47,470 bases of DNA. Origin: an actinobacterium SCGC AAA278-I18 (lineage in GTDB: Bacteria > Actinomycetota > Actinomycetes > Nanopelagicales > Nanopelagicaceae). A program made the position numbers and the translations under genes. This document shows positions 35,990 to 45,877 of this stretch, in pieces. Under the pieces are notes generated by a model, which saw only the letters and a list, made by a program, of their open reading frames with translations, made no database searches and was not told the origin of the DNA. Each line of letters opens with the position of its first letter. The stretch's first letter is position 1. The stretch is from contig KB900445.1 of the NCBI GenBank assembly GCA_000378865.1, positions 1 to 47,470 of the forward strand, in the 5' to 3' direction.

Positions 35990-36770
35990 GGGATGAGACC
36001 TTATTAGTAAGTGTGCCTAATCCATCAATTGCCACAGTAATCGATGCTCCAGCTGGCATCGGACCAATACCGGCTGGTGTGCCGGTCAGAATCACATCCC
36101 CGGGCAACAGCGTCATTACATTTGTCACAAACTCAATTAACTGTGGGATCTTAAAGATCATTTCAGATAAGACCGAAGACTGTTTAACCTCTCCATTTAA
36201 GGTGGCGGTTATCTTTTGATCCTTTGGTGTGAACTCAGTTTCAATCCAAGGCCCCAGTGGACAAAATGTGTCAAAGCCTTTTGCCCGGCTCCACTGGCCA
36301 TCAACTTTTTGTAAATCACGCGCGGTTACATCATTTGCCAAGGTATACCCGTAAATAACATCATTAGCTTTTGCCGCTGGCACCTCTTTGCAGATTCGGC
36401 CAATCACAATTGCCAACTCTGCCTCATGATCTACCCGCTCACTCATTTTCGGCCAAATAATTGTTTCATTTGGGCCAATCACTGAGGTATTTGGCTTAAT
36501 AAAAATAATTGGCTCACTCGGCACCACCGAATCCATCTCAGCTGCATGGTCTGCATAATTTTTACCAATACAAACAACCTTGCTGCGTGGAATAACTGGT
36601 GCTAATAATTTAACATCACTTAACTTTAAAGTTTTATCCTGTGGAACAATGCCGGCATAAATTGGATCACCCCGCAGAACTAAGATCGAATCCTGCTCAT
36701 TTAATACACCAAATAATGGGTCAGTTCCTACACCTAAATCAATTGGAGCAGAGAATCTAATTATGCGCAT
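35979..36770 (-). CDS. Fumarylacetoacetate hydrolase-family protein
   Basis: 263 aa. The C-terminal FAH domain contains CIGKNYADHAAEM (about 66-78), DHEAELAIVIGR with metal-binding Glu residues, YTLANDVTARDLQ, and GDVILTGTPAGIGPMPAG. The short N-terminal part is typical of the prokaryotic FAHD/HpcE-like group. Known members are oxaloacetate decarboxylases, acylpyruvases or isomerases of aromatic breakdown. Substrate cannot be decided. It is commonly found upstream of gltX in Actinobacteria. Confidence 0.88.
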   Translation of the reverse strand: MRIIRFSAPIDLGVGTDPLFGVLNEQDSILVLRGDPIYAGIVPQDKTLKLSDVKLLAPVIPRSKVVCIGKNYADHAAEMDSVVPSEPIIFIKPNTSVIGPNETIIWPKMSERVDHEAELAIVIGRICKEVPAAKANDVIYGYTLANDVTARDLQKVDGQWSRAKGFDTFCPLGPWIETEFTPKDQKITATLNGEVKQSSVLSEMIFKIPQLIEFVTNVMTLLPGDVILTGTPAGIGPMPAGASITVAIDGLGTLTNKVSSRVQ

Positions 36771-36840
36771 TAGGTCATCTTACAACTGATCGGTTGCTCT
36801 AACCCTTTCCCCACTTTTCAAGCATTTTGCCAAGCCAAAT

Positions 36841-37278
36841 TTATTGCAATGCACGCCACTGTTGCAGAAAATCCTCTTGCAATTTAAACATAGCTACCTC
36901 TTGATCAATCTCTTCATGATCATAACCAAGCAGATGAAGCACGCCATGGACTGTTAATAGTTCAAGTTCCTGTGCCAAAGATTGCTTACCGTTTTTTTCC
37001 GCATATGCTGGGCATAACACAATATCTCCAATTACTCCTGGCCCATTTGCAGCTGAGTTTGGTTTCAACTCATCCATTGGAAATGAGAGCACATCAGTTG
37101 ACCCTGGTAAATCCATCCATTTCATATGCAGATCAGTGATCTCTTCCTCACTAACTAATCTGATGCTTAACTCAGAGTCTGGATGAATGCCCATCTTAAT
37201 AAGGGTAAATTCAGCTAAAGATTGAATCGCACTCTCATCACATTTATAAGTTGAAGCATTTTCTAATTCAATTTTCAT
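36841..37278 (-). CDS. ybeY: Endoribonuclease YbeY
   Basis: 145 aa. The zinc site HGVLHLLGYDH (His-x3-His-x5-His) is near residues 110-120. The WMDLPGSTDVLSFPMDE segment is typical. It takes part in 16S rRNA 3' end maturation and ribosome quality control. It follows phoH by 30 bases in the usual phoH-ybeY pair. The downstream corC-like and era genes usual in Actinobacteria are not here. Confidence 0.95.
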   Translation of the reverse strand: MKIELENASTYKCDESAIQSLAEFTLIKMGIHPDSELSIRLVSEEEITDLHMKWMDLPGSTDVLSFPMDELKPNSAANGPGVIGDIVLCPAYAEKNGKQSLAQELELLTVHGVLHLLGYDHEEIDQEVAMFKLQEDFLQQWRALQ

Positions 37279-37308
37279 ATATTTCTACTTAACGAAACTT
37301 TAATCGAG

Positions 37309-38307
37309 TTAGCGATCACTTTTTCCGCTACGAATAGGAAAGGTAGATTTTGAAATATTCTCATCCCAATTTCCATATGCAGTAACGATATCGCCAACTA
37401 ATCGATTGCGGACTACATCTTCAGCGGTCAAATGCATAAATGAAATATCCTCAACACCAACTAAAATATCCTGCACAATCTTTAAACCAGATTGCGAGTT
37501 GTTAGGTAGATCCACCTGGGTAACATCGCCAGTTACTACCATCTTTGAACCAAATCCAAGTCTGGTTAAAAACATTTTCATCTGCTCACCGGTGGTATTT
37601 TGTGCTTCATCTAAAATTATAAAAGCATCATTAAGGGTTCGACCTCGCATATAAGCAAGTGGGGCAACCTCAATTACTCCTGAGCTCATCAATCTTGGTA
37701 TTGCATCTTGATCAATCATGTCATGTAGGGCATCAAATAATGGACGTAGATATGGATCAATTTTTTCATGCAGTGTGCCAGGTAAAAATCCCAACCGCTC
37801 TCCTGCTTCAACCGCCGGTCTGGTTAAGATAATTCGATTAACCTGTTTTGCTTGTAATGCTTGTATTGCTTTTGCCATAGCTAGGTAAGTTTTTCCAGAA
37901 CCTGCTGGGCCAATCCCAAAGGTAATTGTGTTGGTATCTATCGCATCAACATACTTCTTTTGATTTGCAGTCTTTGGGCGAATAGTTTTTCCACGGTTGC
38001 TTAAAATATTAAGTGATAAGACCTCTGCGGGATGCTCTACTGGATCCTGCTTAATCATGCTAATTGATCTACGCACCATATCGGCAGTTAAGTTTTGACC
38101 ACCGCGCAAGATCGCAATTAACTCATCAACTAAATCTAAAAATTGTTTTGCTGGCTCTGGCTCACCTTTTACATAAATCTCATTTCCGCGAACTGTGATT
38201 GCAAGTTGTGGGAATTGGTTCTCTAAAATTCTAAGGTGGGAATCACTTGGTCCAACGAGTGCGACCATAGGAAATGCGGCCGGTACTTTTATTACGATCG
38301 GATCCAT
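37309..38307 (-). CDS. phoH: PhoH-like ATPase
   Basis: 332 aa. A KH-like N-terminal region (about 1-95) precedes the ATPase domain. Walker A is GPAGSGKTYLA near residues 137-147; the Walker B-like FIILDEAQNT and the TGDVTQVDLP motif follow. The family acts with YbeY and is thought to be an RNA-related ATPase or helicase. Its exact role is unsettled. Confidence 0.93.
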   Translation of the reverse strand: MDPIVIKVPAAFPMVALVGPSDSHLRILENQFPQLAITVRGNEIYVKGEPEPAKQFLDLVDELIAILRGGQNLTADMVRRSISMIKQDPVEHPAEVLSLNILSNRGKTIRPKTANQKKYVDAIDTNTITFGIGPAGSGKTYLAMAKAIQALQAKQVNRIILTRPAVEAGERLGFLPGTLHEKIDPYLRPLFDALHDMIDQDAIPRLMSSGVIEVAPLAYMRGRTLNDAFIILDEAQNTTGEQMKMFLTRLGFGSKMVVTGDVTQVDLPNNSQSGLKIVQDILVGVEDISFMHLTAEDVVRNRLVGDIVTAYGNWDENISKSTFPIRSGKSDR

Positions 38308-38323
38308 TACCGCAACTCTATAT

Positions 38324-38668
38324 TTAACCGGGCGGCCAAGCGAACGACCTGCCGCCTAGTAGATGTAGATGAGCGTGAAAAACCGATTGCCCAGCCCCGG
38401 CGCCAGTGTTTATATTGGTTCGGTAATTTTCCAATCCAAGTTCACTGGCAAGATCACCGGCTGCTTTGAAGATTTCACCAGCTAGTTTCAAATCAGAGTT
38501 GGCTACCTCAGCCATATTCAAATAATGTTTGTTTGGAATTATCAATACATGAGTTGGTGCTTGCGGGGTAATGTCATTAAATGCAGTTATCAAATCATTT
38601 TTTTTCACAATAGATGCCGGAATTTGTCCAGCAACAATTTTGCAAAACAAACAATCCATCTCTACCAT
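38324..38668 (-). CDS. HIT-family nucleotide hydrolase (HinT-like)
   Basis: 114 aa. The N-terminal CLFCKIVAGQIPA and the C-terminal histidine triad HAHLHLLGG are typical of HinT. These enzymes hydrolyse purine nucleoside phosphoramidates. The ATG at 38668 overlaps rsmE by seven bases; an ATG three codons later (38659) is equally possible. It lies upstream of phoH, the usual place. Confidence 0.93.
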   Translation of the reverse strand: MVEMDCLFCKIVAGQIPASIVKKNDLITAFNDITPQAPTHVLIIPNKHYLNMAEVANSDLKLAGEIFKAAGDLASELGLENYRTNINTGAGAGQSVFHAHLHLLGGRSFAWPPG

Positions 38669-39378
38669 CTACCTAATCTACTCTGAACGGCAGCAAGGGC
38701 AGCAAAACCAGCATGAGCAGAGCGAAGGACATGCTCACCTAACTTAACTACTAGCGCACCAGCCTCTTTAAAAATTGCTAACTCCTCATCACTAATTCCA
38801 CCCTCTGGTCCAATAATTAAGTAGATAGCAGATAAATCTGATGAAAGATTAATCTCGGCAAATTTTAGAGCAGACTCCTCATGAAAAACCAGAGCAAAAC
38901 TGCCCTTAGTTATTTGCTGAGCCACCTGCTTACTTGTCATAGGCGGTTGTAGTTGCGGCAATTTAATTCGCCGTGATTGTTTGCCCGCTTCTTTAATTAC
39001 ATTCTGCCATTTTTTATCTGAATCTGACTGCCACTTACTTATGCTGCGATCTGCCTGCCAAGGAATTATTTGATCAACCCCGGCAACAGTTACTAACTCC
39101 AACATCTCTTTATTGCGATCAGATTTAGTTATTGCCTGCACAACAATTAACTCTGGCTTTTCAGCTTTAAATTGACCTTGCTGAATTACCTTAATCTCTA
39201 AACTCTTCTTACTAATCTCTAGGATTGGGCCAGCTACCCAGTTTCCCAATCCATCTGAAATCTGAATCTGCTCGCCAATAGATAGACGCAAAACCTTAAT
39301 TGCGTGATGCCCTTCATCCCCATCTAGAGTTTGTTTATCGCCACCGCTTAGTTTATTAACAAAAAAAAGGGAGAACAC
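38662..39378 (-). CDS. rsmE: 16S rRNA (uracil(1498)-N3)-methyltransferase
   Basis: 238 aa SPOUT-type methyltransferase. The SAM-binding knot has LIIGPEGGISDEE and LGEHVLRSAHAGFAAL. The N-terminal PUA-like part contains GDEGHHAIKVLRL. In many RsmE proteins the last motif reads LRTETA; here it is LRSAHAG, a moderate divergence. The GTG start shares a base with the dnaJ stop. The dnaJ-rsmE-hit order is standard. Confidence 0.94.
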   Translation of the reverse strand: MFSLFFVNKLSGGDKQTLDGDEGHHAIKVLRLSIGEQIQISDGLGNWVAGPILEISKKSLEIKVIQQGQFKAEKPELIVVQAITKSDRNKEMLELVTVAGVDQIIPWQADRSISKWQSDSDKKWQNVIKEAGKQSRRIKLPQLQPPMTSKQVAQQITKGSFALVFHEESALKFAEINLSSDLSAIYLIIGPEGGISDEELAIFKEAGALVVKLGEHVLRSAHAGFAALAAVQSRLGRW

Positions 39379-40487
39379 TACCGGAAAGCATTTCTTACTT
39401 TGCCAAAAAAGCCTTGATCATTATTGGAATGAATTTGTACCATTCCCGGTACATCATTGCGCAGGAGCGCAAAATTCTTAAGCAGCTCACTTTGTTCTTT
39501 ATTTAATTTAGTAGGAGTTGTTACCTCTATATGAACAATTAAATCTCCTCTACCAGAGCCACGAAGTTTAGTTACTCCCAACCCTCGTAGTAGAACAGTT
39601 GTGCCGCTTTGCGTACCCTCTTTTATCTCAACACTTTGTACTCCATCTAAGGTTTGGATATTTACCATTGTGCCAAGAGCGGCGGCGGCCATTGGAATTG
39701 CAATTGAAATATGTAGATTATTCTCTTCACGTATTAAAAACTCATGCTGTATCTCAACTATTTCAACATATAAGTCACCAGAAGGTCCACCACCTGGCCC
39801 CACCTCACCCTGCCCACTTAATTGAATTCGATTGCCAGTTTCAACACCTGCCGGAATTTTTATCGGAATGCTCTTTCTAGCGCGAACTCTGCCATCACCT
39901 GCACACTCACCACATGGATCTGTAATAACAGAACCTAAGCCTTGGCAATTAGCACATGGCCTACTTGTCATAACCTGACCTAAAATTGACCTAGCTACCT
40001 GCTGTGTTTCACCTCTTCCTTTGCAAATGTCACATGTCCGTGGTTTTGAATTATTTGCACAACCACTACCGCCACACTTATTACATGCGATAGCGGTCTC
40101 GACATTTAATTCACGATCACAGCCAAATGTTGCCTCTCTTAAATCAACCTCAACTTTGATTAACGCATCCTGGCCAGCACGCATCCTTGGTCTTGGCCCA
40201 CGTTGTTGACCACCACCAAAAAATGCATCCATGATGTCACCGAAGCCAAAGCCAGCATTACCAAAACCGCCACCAGCAAAACCACTTCCGCCAATATCGT
40301 AATTTTGTCTCTTATCTGGATCACTTAAAACTTCATACGCAGCTGTTATCTCTTTAAACTTGTCAGAGATCTTAGGATCTGGGTTTACATCTGGATGATA
40401 GTTACGAGCTAATTTACGATACGCCTTCTTAATATCGTCAAAACTAGCATCTCTATCTACGCCTAGAGTTTCATATAAATCAGCCAT
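39378..40487 (-). CDS. dnaJ: Chaperone protein DnaJ
   Basis: 369 aa. The J domain (1-66) has the HPD motif in [10 protein letters not shown] Gly/Phe-rich linker (about 67-105) follows, then four CxxCxGxG-type repeats ([36 protein letters not shown]) that bind two zincs, then the substrate-binding domains. It recruits DnaK to unfolded proteins. Being next to hrcA rather than dnaK, it is the DnaJ2-type paralogue of Actinobacteria. Confidence 0.96.
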   Translation of the reverse strand: MADLYETLGVDRDASFDDIKKAYRKLARNYHPDVNPDPKISDKFKEITAAYEVLSDPDKRQNYDIGGSGFAGGGFGNAGFGFGDIMDAFFGGGQQRGPRPRMRAGQDALIKVEVDLREATFGCDRELNVETAIACNKCGGSGCANNSKPRTCDICKGRGETQQVARSILGQVMTSRPCANCQGLGSVITDPCGECAGDGRVRARKSIPIKIPAGVETGNRIQLSGQGEVGPGGGPSGDLYVEIVEIQHEFLIREENNLHISIAIPMAAAALGTMVNIQTLDGVQSVEIKEGTQSGTTVLLRGLGVTKLRGSGRGDLIVHIEVTTPTKLNKEQSELLKNFALLRNDVPGMVQIHSNNDQGFFGKVRNAFR

Positions 40488-40490
40488 ATA

Positions 40491-41504
40491 TTATTTGTTC
40501 TCCGTTAAAAATCTGCCAACATAATTTGCTACTGCATTAACAGCAGTAATAGATGCAGCATAATCCATTCGAGTAGGACCTAATATTCCAAGAGCGCCAA
40601 TGTCAGCATAACCAACTGTCACCAAACTTGTTTTGCGTAAACTCTTCTCACTCTGCTCATCCCCTATTTTAACTCTTACTGAAGAATCTGTACCAGAAAG
40701 CAGTCTTAGCAAAACTACTTGCTCCTCCAACGCTTCTAAGATCGGATGCATACTGCTAGATAAATCCTGGTTAGCACGGGCTAAATTTGAAGCACCAGCT
40801 AAAACTACCTTTTCCTCTGGATGCTCAACTGCCATCTCAATTAGCGTCGTAATTACTACAACCGCATTGGACTTATCACCTGCCCGGTAATTATTTACTA
40901 AGCCATCTAACTTTGTTGCCACATTAGTAAGTGATTGGTTAGTTATTGCTGCATTAATACTCTTATGTAGATCTGAAAGTGAGCCTTCGGTAATATCAAA
41001 TGGTAATTCAGCCATTCTCTGCTCAACTCTTCCAGCATCAGTAATCAAAATAATCACTATGCGAGTTGGATTTAGCAAAACTAACTCCATATGGCGCACC
41101 TTTGCTTTTATCAATGACGGGTACTGAACTACCGCTACTTGCTTTGTAACTTGAGCAAGCAAACGAACTGTTCTAGAGATAACATCATCTAAATCTGTAG
41201 CACCATCTAGAAAGTTCTCAATTGCTTTGCGCTCAGCCATAGATAAAGGTTTTATCTCTGCCAATTGATCAACAAATACTCGATAACCTTTATTAGTTGG
41301 AATCCGGCCCGCACTTGTATGCGGTTGAGTAATTAAGCCAGCATCTTCAAGAATTGCCATCTCATTGCGAATAGTTGCTGGTGAAACACCAAGACCAGCA
41401 CGGGCAGCTAAAGTCTTAGAACCGACCGGCTCCTCAGTTGCTACATACTCATCAACTATCGCCTTTAATATCTCAAGTTGTCTGCCTTGCATCGTGTTAC
41501 TCAT
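40491..41504 (-). CDS. hrcA: Heat-inducible transcription repressor HrcA
   Basis: 337 aa. The N-terminal winged helix includes TEEPVGSKTLA and SPATIRNEMAILEDAGLI, then the HTSAGRIPTNKGYR motif, all diagnostic of HrcA. It represses groE-type genes at CIRCE sites. No full CIRCE element is seen in the window, and hrcA follows hemW after only 12 bases, so it is probably expressed as part of the longer operon. The final domain ends in YVGRFLTEN. Confidence 0.96.
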   Translation of the reverse strand: MSNTMQGRQLEILKAIVDEYVATEEPVGSKTLAARAGLGVSPATIRNEMAILEDAGLITQPHTSAGRIPTNKGYRVFVDQLAEIKPLSMAERKAIENFLDGATDLDDVISRTVRLLAQVTKQVAVVQYPSLIKAKVRHMELVLLNPTRIVIILITDAGRVEQRMAELPFDITEGSLSDLHKSINAAITNQSLTNVATKLDGLVNNYRAGDKSNAVVVITTLIEMAVEHPEEKVVLAGASNLARANQDLSSSMHPILEALEEQVVLLRLLSGTDSSVRVKIGDEQSEKSLRKTSLVTVGYADIGALGILGPTRMDYAASITAVNAVANYVGRFLTENK

Positions 41505-41516
41505 ATGCCAACGCTA

Positions 41517-42662
41517 CTACAAGAGGATTTCGCGAAGGATTCGATCTGCAATAAGGCGGCCATCTAAGGTCAAAGTAGCTCTTCCTAGATTCCAATTCAA
41601 CTGATCTAAATGACCACTTTCGACATATCCAGTCAAATCTAATATTTGCTGCTCATTTAATGTGCTCTTTTCAACACCGCTTGGCAATCTAATTGCGAGC
41701 ATAAGCCGCTCACTTTCTATTTGCAAACTTTCTAAATTTTCAAAATCAGCAACAGCTGATTCACCTTTCATAATTCGCTCTTTGTAAAGGTTGGGGTGTT
41801 TAACATTCCAAAATCTTTTCCCGTTCAAATGTGAATGAGCACCAGGGCCAGCACCCCACCAATTCTTACCCAGCCAATAAAAAATATTATGTCTGCTCTC
41901 TGAATTTGGCTTTGCCCAATTACTTAACTCATACCAATTAAATCCAGCTGATATAAATGCTTGGTCTGCCATAATGTACTTATCAGCGGATAAATCATTA
42001 TCAACATTACCCACCTCACCTCGCTTAATTTGAGCAGCTAACTTAGTCCCCTCCTCTACTATTAATGCGTAAGCTGAGATATGGGTGATCGGAAGTGATA
42101 GCGCAGCATCAATTGATCTTTGCCAATCCTCTTTGCTCTCCCCGGGTGTTCCATAAATTAGATCAACTGAAATCTCGTTAAAGCCCACCTCTTTTGCCCA
42201 CTTTGTTACTTGCGGCAAATTATCTGGATTATGAGTTCGATCTAAGGTAGCTAAGACATGTGGCACAGCAGATTGCATACCAAATGAAAGTCGGTTAACA
42301 CCTACGGCCAAAAATTGAGCAAGTTTTTCCTTAGTTACAGTATCTGGATTTGTTTCTAAAGTTATTTCAGCATCCTTAGCTAAATTAAACTGATCCTTGA
42401 TTGTTGAGATAACCCGGCCGATATCACTAGCCTCCATCAACGATGGTGTCCCACCGCCAAAAAATATCGATGGAATAATTGCACTTTCACCAACCTCAGT
42501 CCGAGCAGATTTAATCTCACTAATTAGTAAATCAATATATGAATTTGAAATATCTTTTAACTCACTTGTTATCTGTAATTCAGCGGGTGTATAGGTATTA
42601 AAATCACAGTAACCGCATCGCTTTATGCAATACGGAATATGAATATAGAAGGCCAGTTCCAC
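41517..42662 (-). CDS. hemW: Radical SAM heme chaperone HemW
   Basis: 381 aa. The radical-SAM cluster CIKRCGYC gives Cys12, Cys16 and Cys19 in the CxxxCxxC pattern. IFFGGGTPS, ETNPDT and RLSFGMQSA follow. It resembles HemN but lacks the extra N-terminal segment of the true coproporphyrinogen dehydrogenase, so HemW (heme transfer) is the better name. GTG start immediately after the lepA stop. Confidence 0.92.
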   Translation of the reverse strand: MELAFYIHIPYCIKRCGYCDFNTYTPAELQITSELKDISNSYIDLLISEIKSARTEVGESAIIPSIFFGGGTPSLMEASDIGRVISTIKDQFNLAKDAEITLETNPDTVTKEKLAQFLAVGVNRLSFGMQSAVPHVLATLDRTHNPDNLPQVTKWAKEVGFNEISVDLIYGTPGESKEDWQRSIDAALSLPITHISAYALIVEEGTKLAAQIKRGEVGNVDNDLSADKYIMADQAFISAGFNWYELSNWAKPNSESRHNIFYWLGKNWWGAGPGAHSHLNGKRFWNVKHPNLYKERIMKGESAVADFENLESLQIESERLMLAIRLPSGVEKSTLNEQQILDLTGYVESGHLDQLNWNLGRATLTLDGRLIADRILREILL

Positions 42663-44528
42663 TTACTTCTTCTTTTCACTCGCTTTATCTGCATCAGTAG
42701 TAAGAGCGGCGATAAATGCCTCTTGGGGAACCTCAACTCGGCCCACCATCTTCATCCGTTTCTTACCCTCTTTTTGTTTCTCAAGCAGCTTTCGCTTACG
42801 TGATATATCTCCACCGTAACACTTAGCTAATACATCTTTGCGGATCGCTCTAATATTTTCACGAGCAATTATCTTTGCTCCGATTGCTGCCTGAATAGGA
42901 ACCTCAAACTGTTGACGTGGAATTAGTTCATGTAATTTGCCAGTCATCATTACGCCATATGCATAAGCCTTATCACGATGAACAATCTGACTAAAGGCAT
43001 CAACTTTTTCACCTTGTAATAAAATGTCTACTTTTACTAAATCCCCTGCTTCCTCGCCAATTGGCTCATAATCTAATGAGGCGTAACCGCGGGTGCGAGA
43101 TTTAAGTTGATCAAAGAAATCAAATACTATTTCAGCAAGTGGCAATGTATAGCGAATTTCAATTCTATCCTCAGATAAATAATCCATTCCTTTAAGCGCA
43201 CCTCGTCGTTGCTGGCAAAGCTCCATAATGGTGCCAATAAACTCACTCGGTGCCAAAATAGTTGCTTTAACAATTGGCTCTGAAACCTCAGCAATTTTGC
43301 CATCTGGATACTCAGATGGATTAGTAACAACTAATTTTTTACCATCATCTAATGTGACGTTATAAACCACGCTCGGTGCGGTTGAGATTAAGGTAAGTCC
43401 AGCTTCACGCTCTAGCCGTTCTCGAACAATCTCCATATGCAAAAGTCCTAAAAAGCCGCAGCGAAAGCCAAATCCAAGTGCAGCTGATGACTCTGGCTCA
43501 AAAACAAGAGCTGCATCATTTAACTGCAATTTATCTAACGCTTCACGCAACATTGGATACTCAGCCCCATCTAGTGGGAATAACCCAGAGAAAACCATTG
43601 GCTTTGGGTCTTTATAGCCAGCTAGTGCAACTTTTGCCGGATTGTTATAGGTAGTTACCGTATCTCCAACTCGAGATTGTCTTACATCTTTAACGCCAGT
43701 GATTAAATAACCTACCTCACCAACACCTAATCCCTTGCTAGCCATTGGCTCAGGTGAGATCACACCAACCTCTAACATCTCATGCCTTACCCCAGTTGAA
43801 TACATTTGTATTTGATCCCTTGGTGATAAATGTCCATCTACTACTCGAACATATGTAACAACACCACGATATGAGTCATAAACTGAATCAAATATTAATG
43901 CCCTAGTTGGCGCCTTTGGATCTCCCACCGGTGGTGGAATTTGTTTCACAATTTGATCAAGCAACACCTCAACACCTTCACCTGTTTTTCCAGAGACCCG
44001 CAGGCAATCCTCTGGCCTGCAACCAATCAAATTAGCTAACTCTTCAGCAAACTTCTCTGGTTGTGCTGCTGGTAAGTCGATCTTATTTAAAACCGGAATA
44101 ATTGTTAGGTTATTCTCCATCGCTAAATAAAGATTAGCTAGTGTCTGTGCCTCTATCCCTTGTGCACAATCAACTAATAAGACTGCGCCCTCACACGCTG
44201 CAAGTGAGCGAGATACTTCATATGTAAAGTCAACATGTCCTGGCGTATCAATCATGTTTAATATGTACTCTTGATTATCAAGTGCTGAGCGCCATGGCAA
44301 TCTAACTGCTTGGCTCTTAATAGTTATGCCTCGCTCGCGCTCAATATCCATTCGATCTAAATACTGGGCCCGCATATTTCTATCCTCAACAACGCCAGTT
44401 ATTCCCAGCATTCGATCAGCCAGAGTTGATTTGCCATGATCGATGTGTGCAATGATGCAGAAATTACGAATCTGCGCTGGATTTGTGGCAGCAGGTTGCG
44501 GTGCTTTAGCAATCGAGATGGCAGGCAT
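42663..44528 (-). CDS. lepA: Elongation factor 4 (LepA)
   Basis: 621 aa. G1 AHIDHGKST lies at about 30-38, G3 DTPGH, G4 NKID and the C-terminal LepA-specific domain with [17 protein letters not shown] are intact. EF4 is a ribosomal GTPase that acts on stalled or mis-translocated ribosomes. AAGG lies seven bases before the ATG. The lepA-hemW-hrcA-dnaJ order is the common Gram-positive arrangement. Confidence 0.96.
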   Translation of the reverse strand: MPAISIAKAPQPAATNPAQIRNFCIIAHIDHGKSTLADRMLGITGVVEDRNMRAQYLDRMDIERERGITIKSQAVRLPWRSALDNQEYILNMIDTPGHVDFTYEVSRSLAACEGAVLLVDCAQGIEAQTLANLYLAMENNLTIIPVLNKIDLPAAQPEKFAEELANLIGCRPEDCLRVSGKTGEGVEVLLDQIVKQIPPPVGDPKAPTRALIFDSVYDSYRGVVTYVRVVDGHLSPRDQIQMYSTGVRHEMLEVGVISPEPMASKGLGVGEVGYLITGVKDVRQSRVGDTVTTYNNPAKVALAGYKDPKPMVFSGLFPLDGAEYPMLREALDKLQLNDAALVFEPESSAALGFGFRCGFLGLLHMEIVRERLEREAGLTLISTAPSVVYNVTLDDGKKLVVTNPSEYPDGKIAEVSEPIVKATILAPSEFIGTIMELCQQRRGALKGMDYLSEDRIEIRYTLPLAEIVFDFFDQLKSRTRGYASLDYEPIGEEAGDLVKVDILLQGEKVDAFSQIVHRDKAYAYGVMMTGKLHELIPRQQFEVPIQAAIGAKIIARENIRAIRKDVLAKCYGGDISRKRKLLEKQKEGKKRMKMVGRVEVPQEAFIAALTTDADKASEKKK

Positions 44529-44553
44529 TTATGCCTTCGCAGTGTCTAAAAAA

Positions 44554-44823
44554 TTAACGAATGCCAGCTTTGTTGGCCAACTTGGCCATCGCTGACTTTT
44601 TGTTTGCTGCGTTATTGGCATGAATTACGCCCTTTGACACAGCCATATCTAGTGAACGAGATGCATCAGTAAACTCTGCTTTAATCTTTGCAGTATCACC
44701 AGAAGTAATCGCATCGCGAAAACGACGGATCGAAGTACGAAGTGCTGAGCGATACGCCTTATTGCGATCCTGCGCCTTGTTGTTGGTGCGGATACGTTTA
44801 ATCTGCGACTTGATATTTGCCAC
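44554..44823 (-). CDS. rpsT: Ribosomal protein S20
   Basis: 89 aa. The basic N-terminus [18 protein letters not shown] and the C-terminal [18 protein letters not shown] are typical. It binds 16S rRNA. An AAAGGT site precedes the ATG. It is on the same strand as holA; the 94-base spacer contains a strong hairpin and probably the rpsT promoter. Confidence 0.96.
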   Translation of the reverse strand: MANIKSQIKRIRTNNKAQDRNKAYRSALRTSIRRFRDAITSGDTAKIKAEFTDASRSLDMAVSKGVIHANNAANKKSAMAKLANKAGIR

Positions 44824-44897
44824 TGAAGATTACCTTTTCTTGTTGTTAGCCTTAAAATTTATTTAAGAAGATTGCAAAGGATATCAGCGCAGGCCAT

Positions 44898-44916
44898 TAC
44901 GCTCAAACTGAGCGTA
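44898..44916. other. Perfect hairpin between holA and rpsT
   Basis: TACGCTCA and TGAGCGTA form eight perfect pairs around a three-base loop. It begins directly at the holA stop on the minus strand. No T-run follows on the minus strand, so it may be an operator, a processing site or a weak terminator. Confidence 0.5.
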
Positions 44917-44917
44917 T

Positions 44918-45877
44918 TTATCTAGCCCCTCTTGCAGAACAAACGGTCATTATTGCCCGTTCTAAGGCGTATACCGGATCAGCGGCTGCGCCCTTGATAT
45001 CAGCATCTGCGCCTGCAATTGCCACCACAGCTTTTATCAATCCTTTTTCCGACCAACCAGTTAATTGCCTGCGGGCTTTATCAATCTGCCAAGGCGGCAA
45101 AGCAAGTGTTGATGCTAACTCAAAAGATTTAACACCATTAGATGCACCCGATACTTTAGCTAAGGTGCGAAGAGAGGATGCAAGTGCACTTACGATTAAA
45201 ACTGGGTCAGTTCCAGTAGCTAGGGCGTTGCGTAAATTAATTAAAGCAATCGCAGTCTTTCCATCAAGGGCGGCATCTGCCACATCAAATCCAGTGCTTT
45301 CAACTCGGCCTTGCTGATAATCACTAACATCATTTTCGTCAATTACTTTTTGTAGCGCAACATCTGAAGCAAGTTGTGAACAAGCAGCGCTTAATTCTCG
45401 TAAATCAGTCCCTAGCGCATCAATTAAGGCCTGCACCGCCTCAGTACTTACCTTTCTGTTTAATCGTTTAAATTCACTGCGAACAAACTCAGATTTTTCA
45501 CTCTCTTTCTTTATTGCTTCAGCAGCAATTAACTCTGGATTTGCTTTTTTAATTTTATCAACTAACCCTTTGCCTTTAACTCCACCCTTATGCCACAAAA
45601 CTAAGGTAAGAGTCTCATCAAGATTTTCTAAATAATTAGCAATCTCATCACTGCACTCAGCTACTAAATCTTGAATATCTTTAATAACTACTACTCTAGA
45701 GTCACTAAATAATGATGGCGCCAGGCTATCTGTAATCGCTCCGACCTCTAACTCATCTGCTGAAAAACTTGTCACTTGGGCACTTTTAGTTGCAGCAATA
45801 ATTTGTGAAATGGCGCGATCAGCTAGCAAACTCTCTGCCCCCTGAATTAAAACTAACCCCACCGAAGTTGCCACCAT
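44918..45877 (-). CDS. holA: DNA polymerase III delta subunit
   Basis: 319 aa clamp-loader subunit. The N-terminal part shows VLIQGAESLLADRA in place of a P-loop, followed by LFSDSRVVVIKDIQDL, both typical of HolA. The C-terminal collar domain includes DPVLIVSALASSLRTLAKV. Overall similarity within this family is low, and the position after comEC supports the call. It overlaps the end of comEC by 25 bases. Confidence 0.9.
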   Translation of the reverse strand: MVATSVGLVLIQGAESLLADRAISQIIAATKSAQVTSFSADELEVGAITDSLAPSLFSDSRVVVIKDIQDLVAECSDEIANYLENLDETLTLVLWHKGGVKGKGLVDKIKKANPELIAAEAIKKESEKSEFVRSEFKRLNRKVSTEAVQALIDALGTDLRELSAACSQLASDVALQKVIDENDVSDYQQGRVESTGFDVADAALDGKTAIALINLRNALATGTDPVLIVSALASSLRTLAKVSGASNGVKSFELASTLALPPWQIDKARRQLTGWSEKGLIKAVVAIAGADADIKGAAADPVYALERAIMTVCSARGAR

